From CAADGL01 sp964643885 (GTDB lineage: Bacteria > Planctomycetota > Phycisphaerae > UBA1845 > Fen-1342), in assembly GCA_964643885.1 (NCBI GenBank), contig CAZXUI010000014.1, positions 7,432 through 71,431 on the forward strand: 64,000 nt of DNA, read 5' to 3'. Each line of letters starts with the position of its first letter. Positions within the stretch are counted from its first letter, which is position 1. Under the pieces are notes generated by a model. It was not told the DNA's origin and did no database searches. It saw only the letters and a program-made list of their open reading frames with translations. Position numbers and translations under genes: made by a program. This document shows positions 38,746-48,171 of the stretch, in pieces.

Positions 38746-40624
38746 ACCCGGCAGTCTCACCGGCGGTCTTTCCTGGAAGCTCCTGCTCGGCTGCTCCGCC
38801 CTCGTCGCCATCGCGGTCCTCGGCAGCGCCTGGCTCATCCTCACCGAGGCCGCCCGCGTCCGGAACGAAGAGCTCGAGGGAATCCTCCTCACAGAAGCAC
38901 GCCTCCTGGCCCACGCCCTCCTGGAGCCGACGCAAGCCGCGGACGCCGAACGAATCGAATTGCTCATCGACCGGCTCCGCTCGGAGGAGAGCGAAGTTGT
39001 CGCCATCGCCCGCGACGGCCGCGTCCTCGCCGACCGCGCCGCGTCCCTCAACCTGCCGCGGAACATCCTCGAGTTGCGCGAGCTCAGCCGCGTCCTGCAC
39101 GGCGGGCAGTCCACGACCAGCATCCTGGTCTCCCCGACCGGCCACCGCATGCGGACCGTCGTCGTTCGCATCGGGGACATGGAGCGCCCGATCGGCGCCG
39201 TGGTCGTCGCCCGCCCGCTGTGGACCTTCGCCGCTCACGGCATCGCGCTCCGCACGCTCATCATCGAGCTCGTCCTCGTGCTGTTGCTTACGCTCGCACT
39301 CCTCGCCTTCGGCGTGGCCCGGCTCTGGAGCCGGCCGCTCTACGAAGTCATTCGCACCGCCCGCAGCCTCTCGCGCGGCGACCTCTCCGCCCGCGCCGAC
39401 ACGGCCGCAACCGACGAACTCGGCCTGCTGGCCCGCGCCCTCAACCGCATGCGCGACCGGCTCTTCCGGAACTACCAGACGATCGACCGCCAGCGCGCCG
39501 TCCTGGAATCGCTGCTGAGCCAACTGCGCGAGGGCGTCGTCGTCGCCGATGCCGACGGCCGCATCGCACTGATCAACCCCGCCGCCCTGCGGCTGCTGAA
39601 CATCCCCGCGCAGGAGGACGGCACCTTCGTCGTGGGAGAGGCCGTCGAGCGCTGCATCCCCGAGCACGACCTTCAGCAGCTCCTGCTGCCGGATCAACCG
39701 CTCCCGCGGCGCCGCTCCGAAACAGAGTCCGACGAAGCCCACCTGCACGAGGCCCGCCTCCAGATCGACCGGCCCGAGGGTACCGTGCACCTGCTCGTGC
39801 ACGCCTCGAATCTCATGCTCCCGGAGGCCGAGCCCGCCTCCGCCGAACCGCGCATCGGCCGGCTCGTCGTCCTCACCGACATCACCACGCTCGCGCAGAC
39901 GATTCAGATGAAGACCGACTTCGTCGCCAACGCCTCGCACGAGCTGCGGACCCCGCTCTCCACCATCCGGGCCGCCATCGAAACGCTCCAGAACATGAAC
40001 CTCGCCGAGGACCCCGCCGCAGCCCAGCGCTTCCTTCAGGCCATCGACCGCCAGAGCGGCCGCCTCGAAGCCCTCGTTTCCGACCTGCTCGACCTCGCCC
40101 GTCTCGAAGCCCCGGGCGCCCGCTTCGAGCCCAGCACCGTCGTCGTCCGCGAGCTGCTCGCCGATGTCGAGCAGCATTTCGCCGATCGCTTCGAAGCTCG
40201 GAAACTCCGCTGGCTGACCGATACCTCCGCCTGCTCCAGCCCCACTCTCCGCGCCAACCCCCACCTGCTCCGCCTCGTGATCGACAATCTCGTCGACAAC
40301 GCGATCAAGTTCACCGATCCCGGCGGCTGGATCCGCGTCACCTGCCGCAACGGCGACGGCCAGTTCATCATCGACGTCACCGACAACGGCTGCGGAATCC
40401 CCCAGGAGGACCAGAACCGCGTCTTCGAACGCTTCTACCAGGTCGAGCGGGCCCGTTCCGGCCACGAGCGCGGCACCGGCCTGGGGCTCTCCATCGTCCG
40501 CCATGCCCTGGCCGCCATGGACGGCGAAGTCCGCCTCGCCAGCGAGCTCGGCCGCGGAACCACCGTCACGATCGTGGTCCCGCAGTCGGCCGGGGGGGCC
40601 GAAGAGGACGCCTGGTCGACCTGA
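38726..40624 (+). CDS. phoR: Phosphate-regulon sensor histidine kinase (PhoR type)
   Basis: 632 residues, overlapping phoB by 20 nt. Two transmembrane segments (about 17-40 and 165-195) flank a ~125-residue extracytoplasmic domain. Then HAMP (RPLYEVIRTARSLSRGDL), a PAS domain (ESLLSQLREGVVVADADGR), HisKA with phospho-His in VANASHELRTPLSTI near residue 406, and HATPase (NLVDNAIKFTDPGGW, TDNGCGIPQEDQ, GTGLGLSIV). Sensor for phosphate limitation through the Pst transporter and PhoU. The sizeable sensor domain is larger than in E. coli PhoR and more like the Gram-positive form. Confidence 0.92.
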   Translation: MKRTRTKPGSLTGGLSWKLLLGCSALVAIAVLGSAWLILTEAARVRNEELEGILLTEARLLAHALLEPTQAADAERIELLIDRLRSEESEVVAIARDGRVLADRAASLNLPRNILELRELSRVLHGGQSTTSILVSPTGHRMRTVVVRIGDMERPIGAVVVARPLWTFAAHGIALRTLIIELVLVLLLTLALLAFGVARLWSRPLYEVIRTARSLSRGDLSARADTAATDELGLLARALNRMRDRLFRNYQTIDRQRAVLESLLSQLREGVVVADADGRIALINPAALRLLNIPAQEDGTFVVGEAVERCIPEHDLQQLLLPDQPLPRRRSETESDEAHLHEARLQIDRPEGTVHLLVHASNLMLPEAEPASAEPRIGRLVVLTDITTLAQTIQMKTDFVANASHELRTPLSTIRAAIETLQNMNLAEDPAAAQRFLQAIDRQSGRLEALVSDLLDLARLEAPGARFEPSTVVVRELLADVEQHFADRFEARKLRWLTDTSACSSPTLRANPHLLRLVIDNLVDNAIKFTDPGGWIRVTCRNGDGQFIIDVTDNGCGIPQEDQNRVFERFYQVERARSGHERGTGLGLSIVRHALAAMDGEVRLASELGRGTTVTIVVPQSAGGAEEDAWST

Positions 40625-40661
40625 ACAGCGCCCGACGGCCGTCCGGGGCAGGGACGGATTT

Positions 40662-40691
40662 TTCACAAGCCGGCTTAACCGACTCTTAACA
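40662..40691 (+). promoter_or_regulatory. Pho-box-like repeats upstream of pstS
   Basis: TTCACA (40662-40667), N7, TTAACC (40675-40680), N5 (GACTC), TTAACA (40686-40691). The last two match the phoB-upstream element in spacing. It lies 80 bp before the pstS ATG. Confidence 0.58.
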
Positions 40692-40772
40692 GAGCGGCAG
40701 TACCTCTATGTGCCAGGGGTTGTCGTCTCGGGTACCTCGAGTCTCGGGTGGGATCTGAACGGATGAAATTCG

Positions 40773-41786
40773 ATGAAACGGACCATGCTTCGCACCGCCG
40801 CCGCCTGCCTCGCACTGCTGCTGCTCTCCGCCTGCTCGCGTGAGCCGGAGGCCGCCCGCACGACGGCCCAGATCACGATCGACGGTTCCAGCACGCTCGG
40901 CCCGCTGGTCGACATCGCCAAGGACCTCTACAAGCAGCGACGCCCCGACGTCGCCGTTCAGGTCGCCACTTCCGGCACCAGCAACGGCTTCAAGCGCTTC
41001 CTCGCCGATGACGCGGGCCAGCGCATCGACATCAGCAAGGCCTCGCGACCCATCGCCCCCCAGGAGGTCGAGCGGGCCGCTGCGCTCGGCATCGAGTACA
41101 TCGAACTGCCCGTGGCCCTCGACGGCATCGCCGTCGTGGTCCACCCGTCGAATACCTTCTGCGACCATCTGACGGACCAGGAGCTGCGGGCGATCTGGTC
41201 GCCGGACAGCAAGATCAACAACTGGAAGGACGTTCGAGCCAGCTTCCCCGATCTGCCGCTCAAGCTCTTCGGCGCCGGCCCGCAGAGCGGCACCTTCGAC
41301 GTCTTCACCGAGGTCGTGAATGGAAAGGTCAAGCAGTCCCGCCGCGACTACATCGCCAGTGAGAGCGACAACCAACTCGTCATCGGCGTCTCCGAGGAGG
41401 AGGGCTCGCTGGGCTACTTCGGCTACTCCTACTACGTCACCAACCGCGACAAGCTGCGGGCCTTGCCGATCGCCTGGAATGGAAAGCCCCCGGTCGAGCC
41501 GACGGCTGAGACGATCCGTGACGGCAGCTACGCCCTCGCCCGCCCGACCTTCCTCTACGTCAGCACCACCGCCGCTCAGCGCCCGGAAGTGGCCGACTTC
41601 CTCAAGTTCATCCTGACGAATCCTTCGGAAATCGTCGAGCATGAACGCGTCCGCAGCGTCTCGCTCAGCGGCGACCTCTATGCTGCCGCCATCGAGCGGC
41701 TGACGAAGCCCGTGACCGGTACCGTCTTCACGACGCCCGAGGCGGCCACCAAGCCGCTCTCGCAGCTCTACCTCGCAAAACCCTGA
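40773..41786 (+). CDS. pstS: Phosphate-binding lipoprotein of the Pst transporter
   Basis: 337 residues. Lipoprotein signal with lipobox LLLLSAC at Cys21. Mature domain is a type II binding protein: ITIDGSSTLGPLVDIAKD near the N-terminus (the SSTL phosphate loop), TSGTSNGFKRF, and GAGPQSGTFDVFTEVV (the second anion loop). Captures phosphate outside the inner membrane and passes it to PstCA. First gene of pstS-C-A-B-phoU, behind a Pho-box. Confidence 0.94.
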   Translation: MKRTMLRTAAACLALLLLSACSREPEAARTTAQITIDGSSTLGPLVDIAKDLYKQRRPDVAVQVATSGTSNGFKRFLADDAGQRIDISKASRPIAPQEVERAAALGIEYIELPVALDGIAVVVHPSNTFCDHLTDQELRAIWSPDSKINNWKDVRASFPDLPLKLFGAGPQSGTFDVFTEVVNGKVKQSRRDYIASESDNQLVIGVSEEEGSLGYFGYSYYVTNRDKLRALPIAWNGKPPVEPTAETIRDGSYALARPTFLYVSTTAAQRPEVADFLKFILTNPSEIVEHERVRSVSLSGDLYAAAIERLTKPVTGTVFTTPEAATKPLSQLYLAKP

Positions 41787-41796
41787 GCTTCGCCGC

Positions 41797-42690
41797 ATGC
41801 GCAGCCCGATTCAGAAACTTCGCGAGCGAGCCGTCTACGTCTCGCTGCTGCTCTGCGCGCTGCTCAGCATCCTAACCACCGCGGGCATCATCTGGGCTCT
41901 GGTTTCCGAGTCGGTCCCGTTCTTCGCCCGCGTCAGCCTGATCGACTACCTCTTCGGCACGACCTGGATACCCGACACCGATCCGCCTCACTTCGGGGTC
42001 GTGCCGCTCCTGCTCGGAACCGCGATCATCGCCTTCGGCGCCTTGATCGTCGCCCTGCCGCTCGGCCTGGGCACGGCCGTCTATCTCAGTGAGTACGCCC
42101 CGCGCCCCGTCCGCCAGACGCTCAAACCCCTGCTCGAAGTCCTGGCCGGCATTCCCAGCGTCGTCTACGGCTTCTTCGCCCTGACATTTGTAACGCCGGT
42201 GATCCTCAAGCCGCTCCTGCCCGACACGCAGATCTTCAACGCAGCCAGCGCCGCCCTCGTCGTCGGAATCATGGTGCTGCCCATGATCTCCTCGCTCTGC
42301 GACGACGCGCTGCGGGCCGTGCCGCAGGCCCTGCGCGACGGCGCCTTCGCCCTGGCCGCCACCAAGTTCGAGGTCTCCACCCGCGTCGTCCTGCCGGCCG
42401 CCTCCTCCGGCGTCGTCGCCGCGGTCCTGCTCGCATTCGCCCGCGCCGTCGGCGAAACGATGGCCGTCGCCATCGCCGCCGGAATGCAGCCCGGTCTGAC
42501 GCTCGATCCGCGAAACCCGGTTCAGACCATGACCGGATTCATCGTCAGCACCGTCCAGGGCTATATGCCTCAGGGCTCGCTGGGTTACCAGTCCCTCTTC
42601 GCCGTCGGACTGACGCTCTTTCTGGTCACCCTCACGATCAACATGATCGCCCAGCAGGTGCTGCGGCGGTTTCGCGAGGTCTATGAATGA
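41797..42690 (+). CDS. pstC: Phosphate ABC transporter permease PstC
   Basis: 297 residues with six predicted transmembrane helices. The EAA-type cytoplasmic loop is VPQALRDGAFALAATKFEV. The PstC-specific opening AGIIWALVSESVPFFARVSL and the permease motif EVLAGIPSVVYGFFAL are clear. Membrane half of the phosphate channel. Starts 10 nt after pstS and overlaps pstA by 4 nt (ATGA). Confidence 0.94.
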   Translation: MRSPIQKLRERAVYVSLLLCALLSILTTAGIIWALVSESVPFFARVSLIDYLFGTTWIPDTDPPHFGVVPLLLGTAIIAFGALIVALPLGLGTAVYLSEYAPRPVRQTLKPLLEVLAGIPSVVYGFFALTFVTPVILKPLLPDTQIFNAASAALVVGIMVLPMISSLCDDALRAVPQALRDGAFALAATKFEVSTRVVLPAASSGVVAAVLLAFARAVGETMAVAIAAGMQPGLTLDPRNPVQTMTGFIVSTVQGYMPQGSLGYQSLFAVGLTLFLVTLTINMIAQQVLRRFREVYE

Positions 42691-43625
42691 GCGCCCAGCC
42701 GATCGAGTTCAATCCCCGGATTCAGTGGCGCACCCTCCTCGGACGGGCCTTCGCCGGCTGCTGCATACTCTTCGCCGTCCTGGCCGTCCTGATCCTCTTC
42801 GTCCTGCTCGCGCGGATCGTCAGCGAAGGCTGGAGCCGCCTCGATCTCGATCTCGTCACGCGAAACCCGAGCCTCGTGGACCTCGCGCACGCCGGCGTCC
42901 GCCCCGCCATCTGGGGCACGATCTGGCTCATGCTCCTGACCGGGCTGCTCGCCGTCCCGGTCGGCGTCGGGGCCGCCGTCTATCTCCAGGAATTCGCCCC
43001 CGACAACCGCCTGACGCGCTTCATTCATCTCAACATCGCCAACCTCGCCGGCGTCCCCTCGATCGTCTACGGCATCCTCGGCCTGGCCGTCTTCATCAAC
43101 GCCATGCGGCTGGGAAACAGCCTGCTGGCCGGAGCGCTGACGCTCAGCCTGCTCGTCATGCCCATTCTCGTCATCGCCTCGCGCGAGGCCCTGGCCGCCG
43201 TCCCCGATTCCCTCCGCCAGGGCGCCTACGCCCTCGGCGCCACCCGCTGGCAGGCCATCTGGCACCACGTCCTGCCCGCCGCTCTGCCCGGAATCATGAC
43301 CGGCGTCATCCTCGCCCTCTCGCGCGCCATCGGCGAAGCCGCCCCGCTGGTCATGATCGGCGCCTTCACCCGCATCGACCGCGTCCCCGGCGAAAGCTTC
43401 GTCGACTATCCGGCCACCTTCGCCGGCGCGCTCAACTGGCTCCGCGACGCCCTCTTCAGCGAGTTCGCCGCGCTGCCCATCCAGATCTATAACTTCGCCG
43501 ACAGCGCCGATCCGGAGGTCCGCGTCCTCGCCGCGGCCACCATCATCGTCCTGCTCGGCCTGCTGCTGACCATGAACGCCCTGGCCGTGGGAATCCGCGC
43601 ATGGCACGAACGGAATCGACTTTGA
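42687..43625 (+). CDS. pstA: Phosphate ABC transporter permease PstA
   Basis: 312 residues with six transmembrane helices. Marks of the family: NIANLAGVPSIVYGILGLAVF, EALAAVPDSLRQGAYALGAT (EAA loop) and SRAIGEAAPLVMIGAF. Second membrane subunit. It overlaps pstC by 4 nt at the start and pstB by 25 nt at the end. Confidence 0.94.
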   Translation: MSAQPIEFNPRIQWRTLLGRAFAGCCILFAVLAVLILFVLLARIVSEGWSRLDLDLVTRNPSLVDLAHAGVRPAIWGTIWLMLLTGLLAVPVGVGAAVYLQEFAPDNRLTRFIHLNIANLAGVPSIVYGILGLAVFINAMRLGNSLLAGALTLSLLVMPILVIASREALAAVPDSLRQGAYALGATRWQAIWHHVLPAALPGIMTGVILALSRAIGEAAPLVMIGAFTRIDRVPGESFVDYPATFAGALNWLRDALFSEFAALPIQIYNFADSADPEVRVLAAATIIVLLGLLLTMNALAVGIRAWHERNRL

Positions 43626-44470
43626 TAGGTAGCCAGACCATGCGAATCGCCGATCCGCCCGCCCTCTTCACCATCCGTCCGCGCGCCGTCGATTCCGCCG
43701 CGGCCGCCGACGGCGCCGACACCTCGCCCATCCTGCGGACCGAGAATCTGACCATCCGCTACGGCAAGTTCACCGCCGTCCGCGACGTCACGCTCGACAT
43801 CCCCCGCCGCCAGGTCGTCTCCATCATCGGTCCTTCGGGCTGCGGCAAGAGCACGCTCCTGCGCGCCCTCAACCGCATGAACGACTTCGTCCGCGACGTG
43901 AAGATCGAGGGCCGCGTGCTCTATAACGGCCGCAACGTCTACGCCGCCGATTGCGACCCCGTCGACCTCCGCCGAAGCGTGGGCATGGTCTTTCAGAAGC
44001 CCAACCCCTTCCCCAAGTCGATCTTCAAGAACGTCGCCTGGGGCGCCGTCATCAACGGCTTCCGCGGAGACCTGCGCACCCTGGTCAAGGACGCCCTCCG
44101 CGCCGCCGCCCTGTGGGACGAGGTCAAGGACAAGCTCCACCAGAACGCCCTCACCCTCTCCGGCGGCCAGCAGCAGCGCCTCTGCATCGCCCGCGCCATC
44201 GCCCTTCAGCCCGACGTCATCCTCATGGACGAACCCTGCTCCGCCCTCGACCCGCGCGCCACGACCCGGATCGAGGACCTGATCGAGGAGCTCAAGAAAA
44301 GCTACACCGTCGTCATCGTCACGCACAACATGCAGCAGGCCGCCCGCGTCTCCGACCGGACGGCGTTCATGTACGAGGGAGAACTCGTCGAGGTCGACGA
44401 GACCAGCCGGCTGTTCACGAATCCCAAAGACCAGCGCACGCAGGACTACATCACCGGCCGCTTCGGATGA
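43601..44470 (+). CDS. pstB: Phosphate ABC transporter ATP-binding protein PstB
   Basis: 289 residues. Walker A GPSGCGKST near residue 78, PstB-specific RALNRMNDFV, Q-loop GMVFQKPNPFPKSIFKNVAWG, signature LSGGQQQRLCIARAIA, Walker B VILMDEPCSALDP and the switch His in VTHNMQQAARVSD. Drives phosphate uptake. The first ~45 residues are an extension before the ABC core. A start at ATG 43640 would remove the pstA overlap. Confidence 0.94.
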   Translation: MARTESTLIGSQTMRIADPPALFTIRPRAVDSAAAADGADTSPILRTENLTIRYGKFTAVRDVTLDIPRRQVVSIIGPSGCGKSTLLRALNRMNDFVRDVKIEGRVLYNGRNVYAADCDPVDLRRSVGMVFQKPNPFPKSIFKNVAWGAVINGFRGDLRTLVKDALRAAALWDEVKDKLHQNALTLSGGQQQRLCIARAIALQPDVILMDEPCSALDPRATTRIEDLIEELKKSYTVVIVTHNMQQAARVSDRTAFMYEGELVEVDETSRLFTNPKDQRTQDYITGRFG

Positions 44471-44523
44471 TCCCCCCGCGCGCCGCCCGGCCCGGTCTCG
44501 ACAACCTCATGCCGCTCGTGTAA

Positions 44524-44544
44524 ACATGGTGCAGGCCACCATGT
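44524..44544. repeat. Perfect hairpin between pstB and phoU
   Basis: ACATGGTG-CAGGC-CACCATGT: an 8-bp perfect stem with a 5-nt loop, 25 nt before the phoU start. No T-run, so not a classical terminator. It could be a processing or attenuation site that lowers phoU relative to pstB (inference). Confidence 0.5.
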
Positions 44545-44568
44545 CAGGTACTCAGGTGGAGGCTGACC

Positions 44569-45276
44569 GTGTCGATCCAACCCTGGTTGCCGGTGGACAC
44601 CCCGAGGATGACTGCTCACTTTGTGAATCTGCTGGATGACCTGCGACGCCGCTCGCTGCGCATGGCGAGCCAGGTCGAGGACATGGTCCAGGAAGCCTGC
44701 GAATCGATCTTCCAGCCGGATGAGTTCCTGGCGCGCCGCGTCATGAACCGCGACCGCGAGATCGACGCCGAGGAGGTCGAGGTCGAAAAGGAGGTCATCC
44801 GCCTGATGGCCCTCTACCAGCCCGTCGGCATCGACCTGCGGCTGCTGTGCACCGTCCTGAAGGTCAACAACGACCTCGAGCGCGTCGCCGACTGCGCCGT
44901 CAACATCGCCGAACGCGCCATCAACCAGCAGGTCCAGTCCCTGGCCCGCAACAACACCGCCATCACGCAGATGTGCCCGCTCGTCCGCCGCCTGCTGCGC
45001 AGCGCCATCCACGCCTACAACCGCGAGGACGCCGCCGCCGCCCGCCTGACCCTCAAGGACGACGCCGCCATCGACGCCTTCTACGTCGAGATCGCACGCC
45101 AGGTCGTGGCAGACACCGCCCAGTCCACCAAGAACGTCCCCGGCCTGCTCGACCTGCTGGCCGTCGCCAAAGCCCTCGAACGCATCGCCGATCACGCCAC
45201 CAACATCCTCGAGGACGTCATCTTCCTCACAACCGGCGCGATCGTCAGACACCGTCAGGACACCACCGAGCAGTGA
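44569..45276 (+). CDS. phoU: Phosphate signalling protein PhoU
   Basis: 235 residues from GTG 44569, with GTGGAGG upstream. Two PhoU helical repeats, each with the metal-binding pattern: ECxN-type NNDLERVADCAVNIAERA (about 105-122) and KALERIADHATNILEDVIF (about 204-222). Links Pst transport state to PhoR. Last gene of the pst set. Its stop overlaps the GTG of the following glycosyltransferase. Confidence 0.93.
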   Translation: MSIQPWLPVDTPRMTAHFVNLLDDLRRRSLRMASQVEDMVQEACESIFQPDEFLARRVMNRDREIDAEEVEVEKEVIRLMALYQPVGIDLRLLCTVLKVNNDLERVADCAVNIAERAINQQVQSLARNNTAITQMCPLVRRLLRSAIHAYNREDAAAARLTLKDDAAIDAFYVEIARQVVADTAQSTKNVPGLLDLLAVAKALERIADHATNILEDVIFLTTGAIVRHRQDTTEQ

Positions 45277-46844
45277 GTCGTACCGCCTCAGCCCCGCCCC
45301 TGCGCATTCCCATCCCCCGTGCCCGCACCGGCCGGCTGCCCGCCCTCATCCTCACCGCGCTCTATCTGACCGTCGTCATCCGCACCGCCTGGGTCAGCGA
45401 CGACGCGTACATCTCCTTCCGCAGCGTCGACAATTTCATCGCCGGCCTCGGCCTGACCTACAACCCCGGCGAGCGCGTCCAGGCCTTCACCAACCCCCTC
45501 TGGACGCTGCTGCACATCCCCGTCGCCGCCGTCACCGGCGAGGTCTACTTCACCACGCTCGCCCTGTCGATCCTCGCCTCGCTCGCGGCCGTCATCATCT
45601 TCGCCCGCTACATCGCCGTCTCGCCCTACGGCGCCGCCGTCGGCATCGCGATTCTCTGCGTCTCGAAGGCCTTCACCGACTACTCCACCTCCGGCCTGGA
45701 GAATCCGCTCACGCACCTGCTGCTGGCCGTCTTCGTGGCCGACTTCCTCCGCCACGGCCCGGCGCAGCGCCCGCCCCTGCGCCTCGGACTGTGGGCCGCG
45801 CTGCTGGCGCTCAACCGGCTCGACACGATCCTGCTCGTCCTGCCCGCCCTCGTCGAGACGCTCCGCGCCAACTTCTCACCCCGAAACGCCGCCCGCCTGG
45901 CCCTCGGCTTCGCGCCGCTGGCCGTGTGGCTGATCTTCGCCCTGATCTATTACGGTTTCCCCTTCCCCAACACCGCCTACGCCAAGCTCAACACGGGAAT
46001 CCCCCTGGCCGCCTCCGTCCAGCAGGGCTTCTTCTACTTTCTTTCCACGATCGAGCTCGATCCGGTCACGCTGGTCGTCATCGCCGCCGGCCTGGCCGCA
46101 CCGTGGATCATCGGCTTCGCCGCCGGGCAGCCCGTCGCCCTCGGCCTCGCGCTCTACCTTGCCTACATCCTCTATATCGGCGGCGACTTCATGTCCGGCC
46201 GCTTCTTCAGCGCCCCGCTGCTGGCCGCCGTCTCCATACTCGCCGCCGCGGGCCCCCTCTCATTCCGCAAGGCCATCCTGCTGCTGCTCGTGCTCATCCC
46301 CGTCGGCCTCTTCTCACCCCGCTCGCCCCTGCTGAGCGACAGCGAGTACGGCGAGACCGACCCGAGAATAATCAACGAGCACGGCATCGCCGACGAGCGC
46401 GCCTGGTACTACCGCTGGGCCGGGCTCCTGCGCGTCAGGGCCTGGGAGGTCATCCCCGACGCCGGCACCGCACACGAAGGCCTCGCCGCGCGTTTCATCG
46501 GACAGAGCGTCGTCTTCAAGCACAACATCGGCTACTTCGGATACTTCGCCGGCCCGCAGGTCTACATCGTCGACCAGTTCGCCCTGCCCGACGCACTGCT
46601 CGCCCGACTCCCCATGCGCCGCGACGTCCCCTGGCGCATCGGCCACTTCCCCCGCCTCATTCCCGCCGGATACGTCGAGACCCTCCACACCGGCCGCAAC
46701 CAGATCGCCGACCCGCGAATCGCCGACTATTACGACCGCATCCGGCTCGTGATCAGCGGCCCCATCTTCGACGGCCGGCGCTGGTCCGAGATGCTGCGAC
46801 TCAACCTCGGCCTCGTCCCCGCACCTTCCTGGCCGTACCGATAA
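45273..46844 (+). CDS. GT-C family membrane glycosyltransferase (AftB-like)
   Basis: 523 residues from GTG 45273, which shares TGA with the phoU stop. A longer in-frame reading inside phoU is a shadow. About 9-11 transmembrane helices. The first loop carries SDDAYISFRSVDNFIAG and NPGERVQAFTNPLW, the DD-type motif and surroundings seen in mycobacterial arabinofuranosyltransferase AftB and related polyprenyl-phosphate-sugar-dependent enzymes. The C-terminal ~160 residues are a soluble, probably periplasmic domain. It would add a sugar from a lipid carrier to an envelope glycan; donor and acceptor are unknown. Coupling to phoU hints at phosphate-responsive envelope remodelling (inference). Confidence 0.72.
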   Translation: MSRTASAPPLRIPIPRARTGRLPALILTALYLTVVIRTAWVSDDAYISFRSVDNFIAGLGLTYNPGERVQAFTNPLWTLLHIPVAAVTGEVYFTTLALSILASLAAVIIFARYIAVSPYGAAVGIAILCVSKAFTDYSTSGLENPLTHLLLAVFVADFLRHGPAQRPPLRLGLWAALLALNRLDTILLVLPALVETLRANFSPRNAARLALGFAPLAVWLIFALIYYGFPFPNTAYAKLNTGIPLAASVQQGFFYFLSTIELDPVTLVVIAAGLAAPWIIGFAAGQPVALGLALYLAYILYIGGDFMSGRFFSAPLLAAVSILAAAGPLSFRKAILLLLVLIPVGLFSPRSPLLSDSEYGETDPRIINEHGIADERAWYYRWAGLLRVRAWEVIPDAGTAHEGLAARFIGQSVVFKHNIGYFGYFAGPQVYIVDQFALPDALLARLPMRRDVPWRIGHFPRLIPAGYVETLHTGRNQIADPRIADYYDRIRLVISGPIFDGRRWSEMLRLNLGLVPAPSWPYR

Positions 46845-47040
46845 AACGCCCGGCACGCCGCCGCCCCAGCGCCGCGCCACCGCTCGCACCCCTCCCCCTG
46901 GACCGCACGGCCGCTGCATTGGAACAATCCCCCGTTGCGCTGCGCGCGCCCGGCCGGGCACCGCCGGCCGTACTGCGCCCGCGACGCACTCTGAAGGCGT
47001 CTCGCCGCGTTGGAATCGGGGCGCCGCGTGGGAGGGCTTC

Positions 47041-48111
47041 GTGCACGCCGCGACACCGCAGCTCCAGCCGCCGATCCACCGCGCCACGACCGCGCTCTGG
47101 TTCTACCGCGCTCTGCTTTACGGCGGGCTGCTGCTTGTCGGCCTGGCCGGCAGCAAGGTCACCACGGTGCTCGTGATAGCCGTCGGTTTGCTGACGCTCT
47201 GGGGCGATCTCGACGGCGCGGCGCGGCACATCCTCCGCATGCTCGGCTTCGCGGCCGCAGTCGTGTTCGCGCCGCTTCTCGCGGCGCCGCTGGCTGGATG
47301 GCTCGCGCCGCAGACTGGCCTGCCGCTGACCTTCGTCCAGATCGGCTCCGCCGTCGTCGTCGGCCTGCTCGTCATTCTGCTCGCCGGAGCGGTGGCGAAG
47401 CGCGTCGCGCGGCGCATTCATCGCCACCCCGTCGGCAACGCCGTCGACCGCGGCTTCGGCACGCTCGTCGGCGCAGGTGAGGGCGCGCTGGTGGTCGCGC
47501 TGACCTGCTGGACCGTCGGCCTGTTCGAGCCCGAACTCGACCGGATTCGCAGCGCCCGCGCGGCCTCCAGCATGACACCGCCAGCCGGGCCGGCCGACCT
47601 CATCGTTCGCAGCGCCGATGCGCTTCGCAACGATCCGATCGGCCGGGCGCTGATGGATCACAACGCCCTGGCGAACGTGCCGCTGCTTCAGCAGTTTCAG
47701 CAGGCCGCGCGGCTGGCCCTGGATCCGGCCGCGCTGGACCGGGCGGTCCGCAGCGGCGGCTCGCTGGAGGAGTTTGTGCGGCTGCCGGTGGTCAAGCGGC
47801 ACCTGGACGGCATCTACGCCGATCCGCAGATGCGCGACGCGATCCGCCGCCGCGACCTGTTCACCATCATGCAAAGCAGGCAATTCACGGCGATGCTGAG
47901 CGACCAGGAGCTGCACAAGACGGTCGTGGCCAACTGGGACACGCTCAGCGCGTCGATCTCGCCGAATCACCCGCTTCCCGCGCCGGGCGAGTCACCGGCA
48001 GGATCACCGGCCGCGTTGTCGGTTTCGCCGACGGGCACGCCCATCCCGCACTCCCAACAGGTTCCCAAGCCGCAGCTCGCCCCGACGGCGCGCTCGAACA
48101 CGCCACGTTGA
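47041..48111 (+). CDS. CvpA-family-like membrane protein
   Basis: 356 residues from GTG 47041. Four hydrophobic segments in the first ~165 residues, with the CvpA-like GNAVDRGFGTLVGAGEGALVV region. The remaining ~190 are soluble, helical and end in a Pro/Ser-rich tail. CvpA proteins are inner-membrane proteins linked to envelope stress and colicin V export, but their activity is unknown. It stands alone. From here rightward the plus strand is no longer C-rich, unlike the preceding 47 kb. Confidence 0.6.
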   Translation: MHAATPQLQPPIHRATTALWFYRALLYGGLLLVGLAGSKVTTVLVIAVGLLTLWGDLDGAARHILRMLGFAAAVVFAPLLAAPLAGWLAPQTGLPLTFVQIGSAVVVGLLVILLAGAVAKRVARRIHRHPVGNAVDRGFGTLVGAGEGALVVALTCWTVGLFEPELDRIRSARAASSMTPPAGPADLIVRSADALRNDPIGRALMDHNALANVPLLQQFQQAARLALDPAALDRAVRSGGSLEEFVRLPVVKRHLDGIYADPQMRDAIRRRDLFTIMQSRQFTAMLSDQELHKTVVANWDTLSASISPNHPLPAPGESPAGSPAALSVSPTGTPIPHSQQVPKPQLAPTARSNTPR

Positions 48112-48171
48112 CGCGCGGCGCGACATCGGATTCCCCCTGCGCGAATCGAAGGGCCGTTCGAGCCCCAGGTG

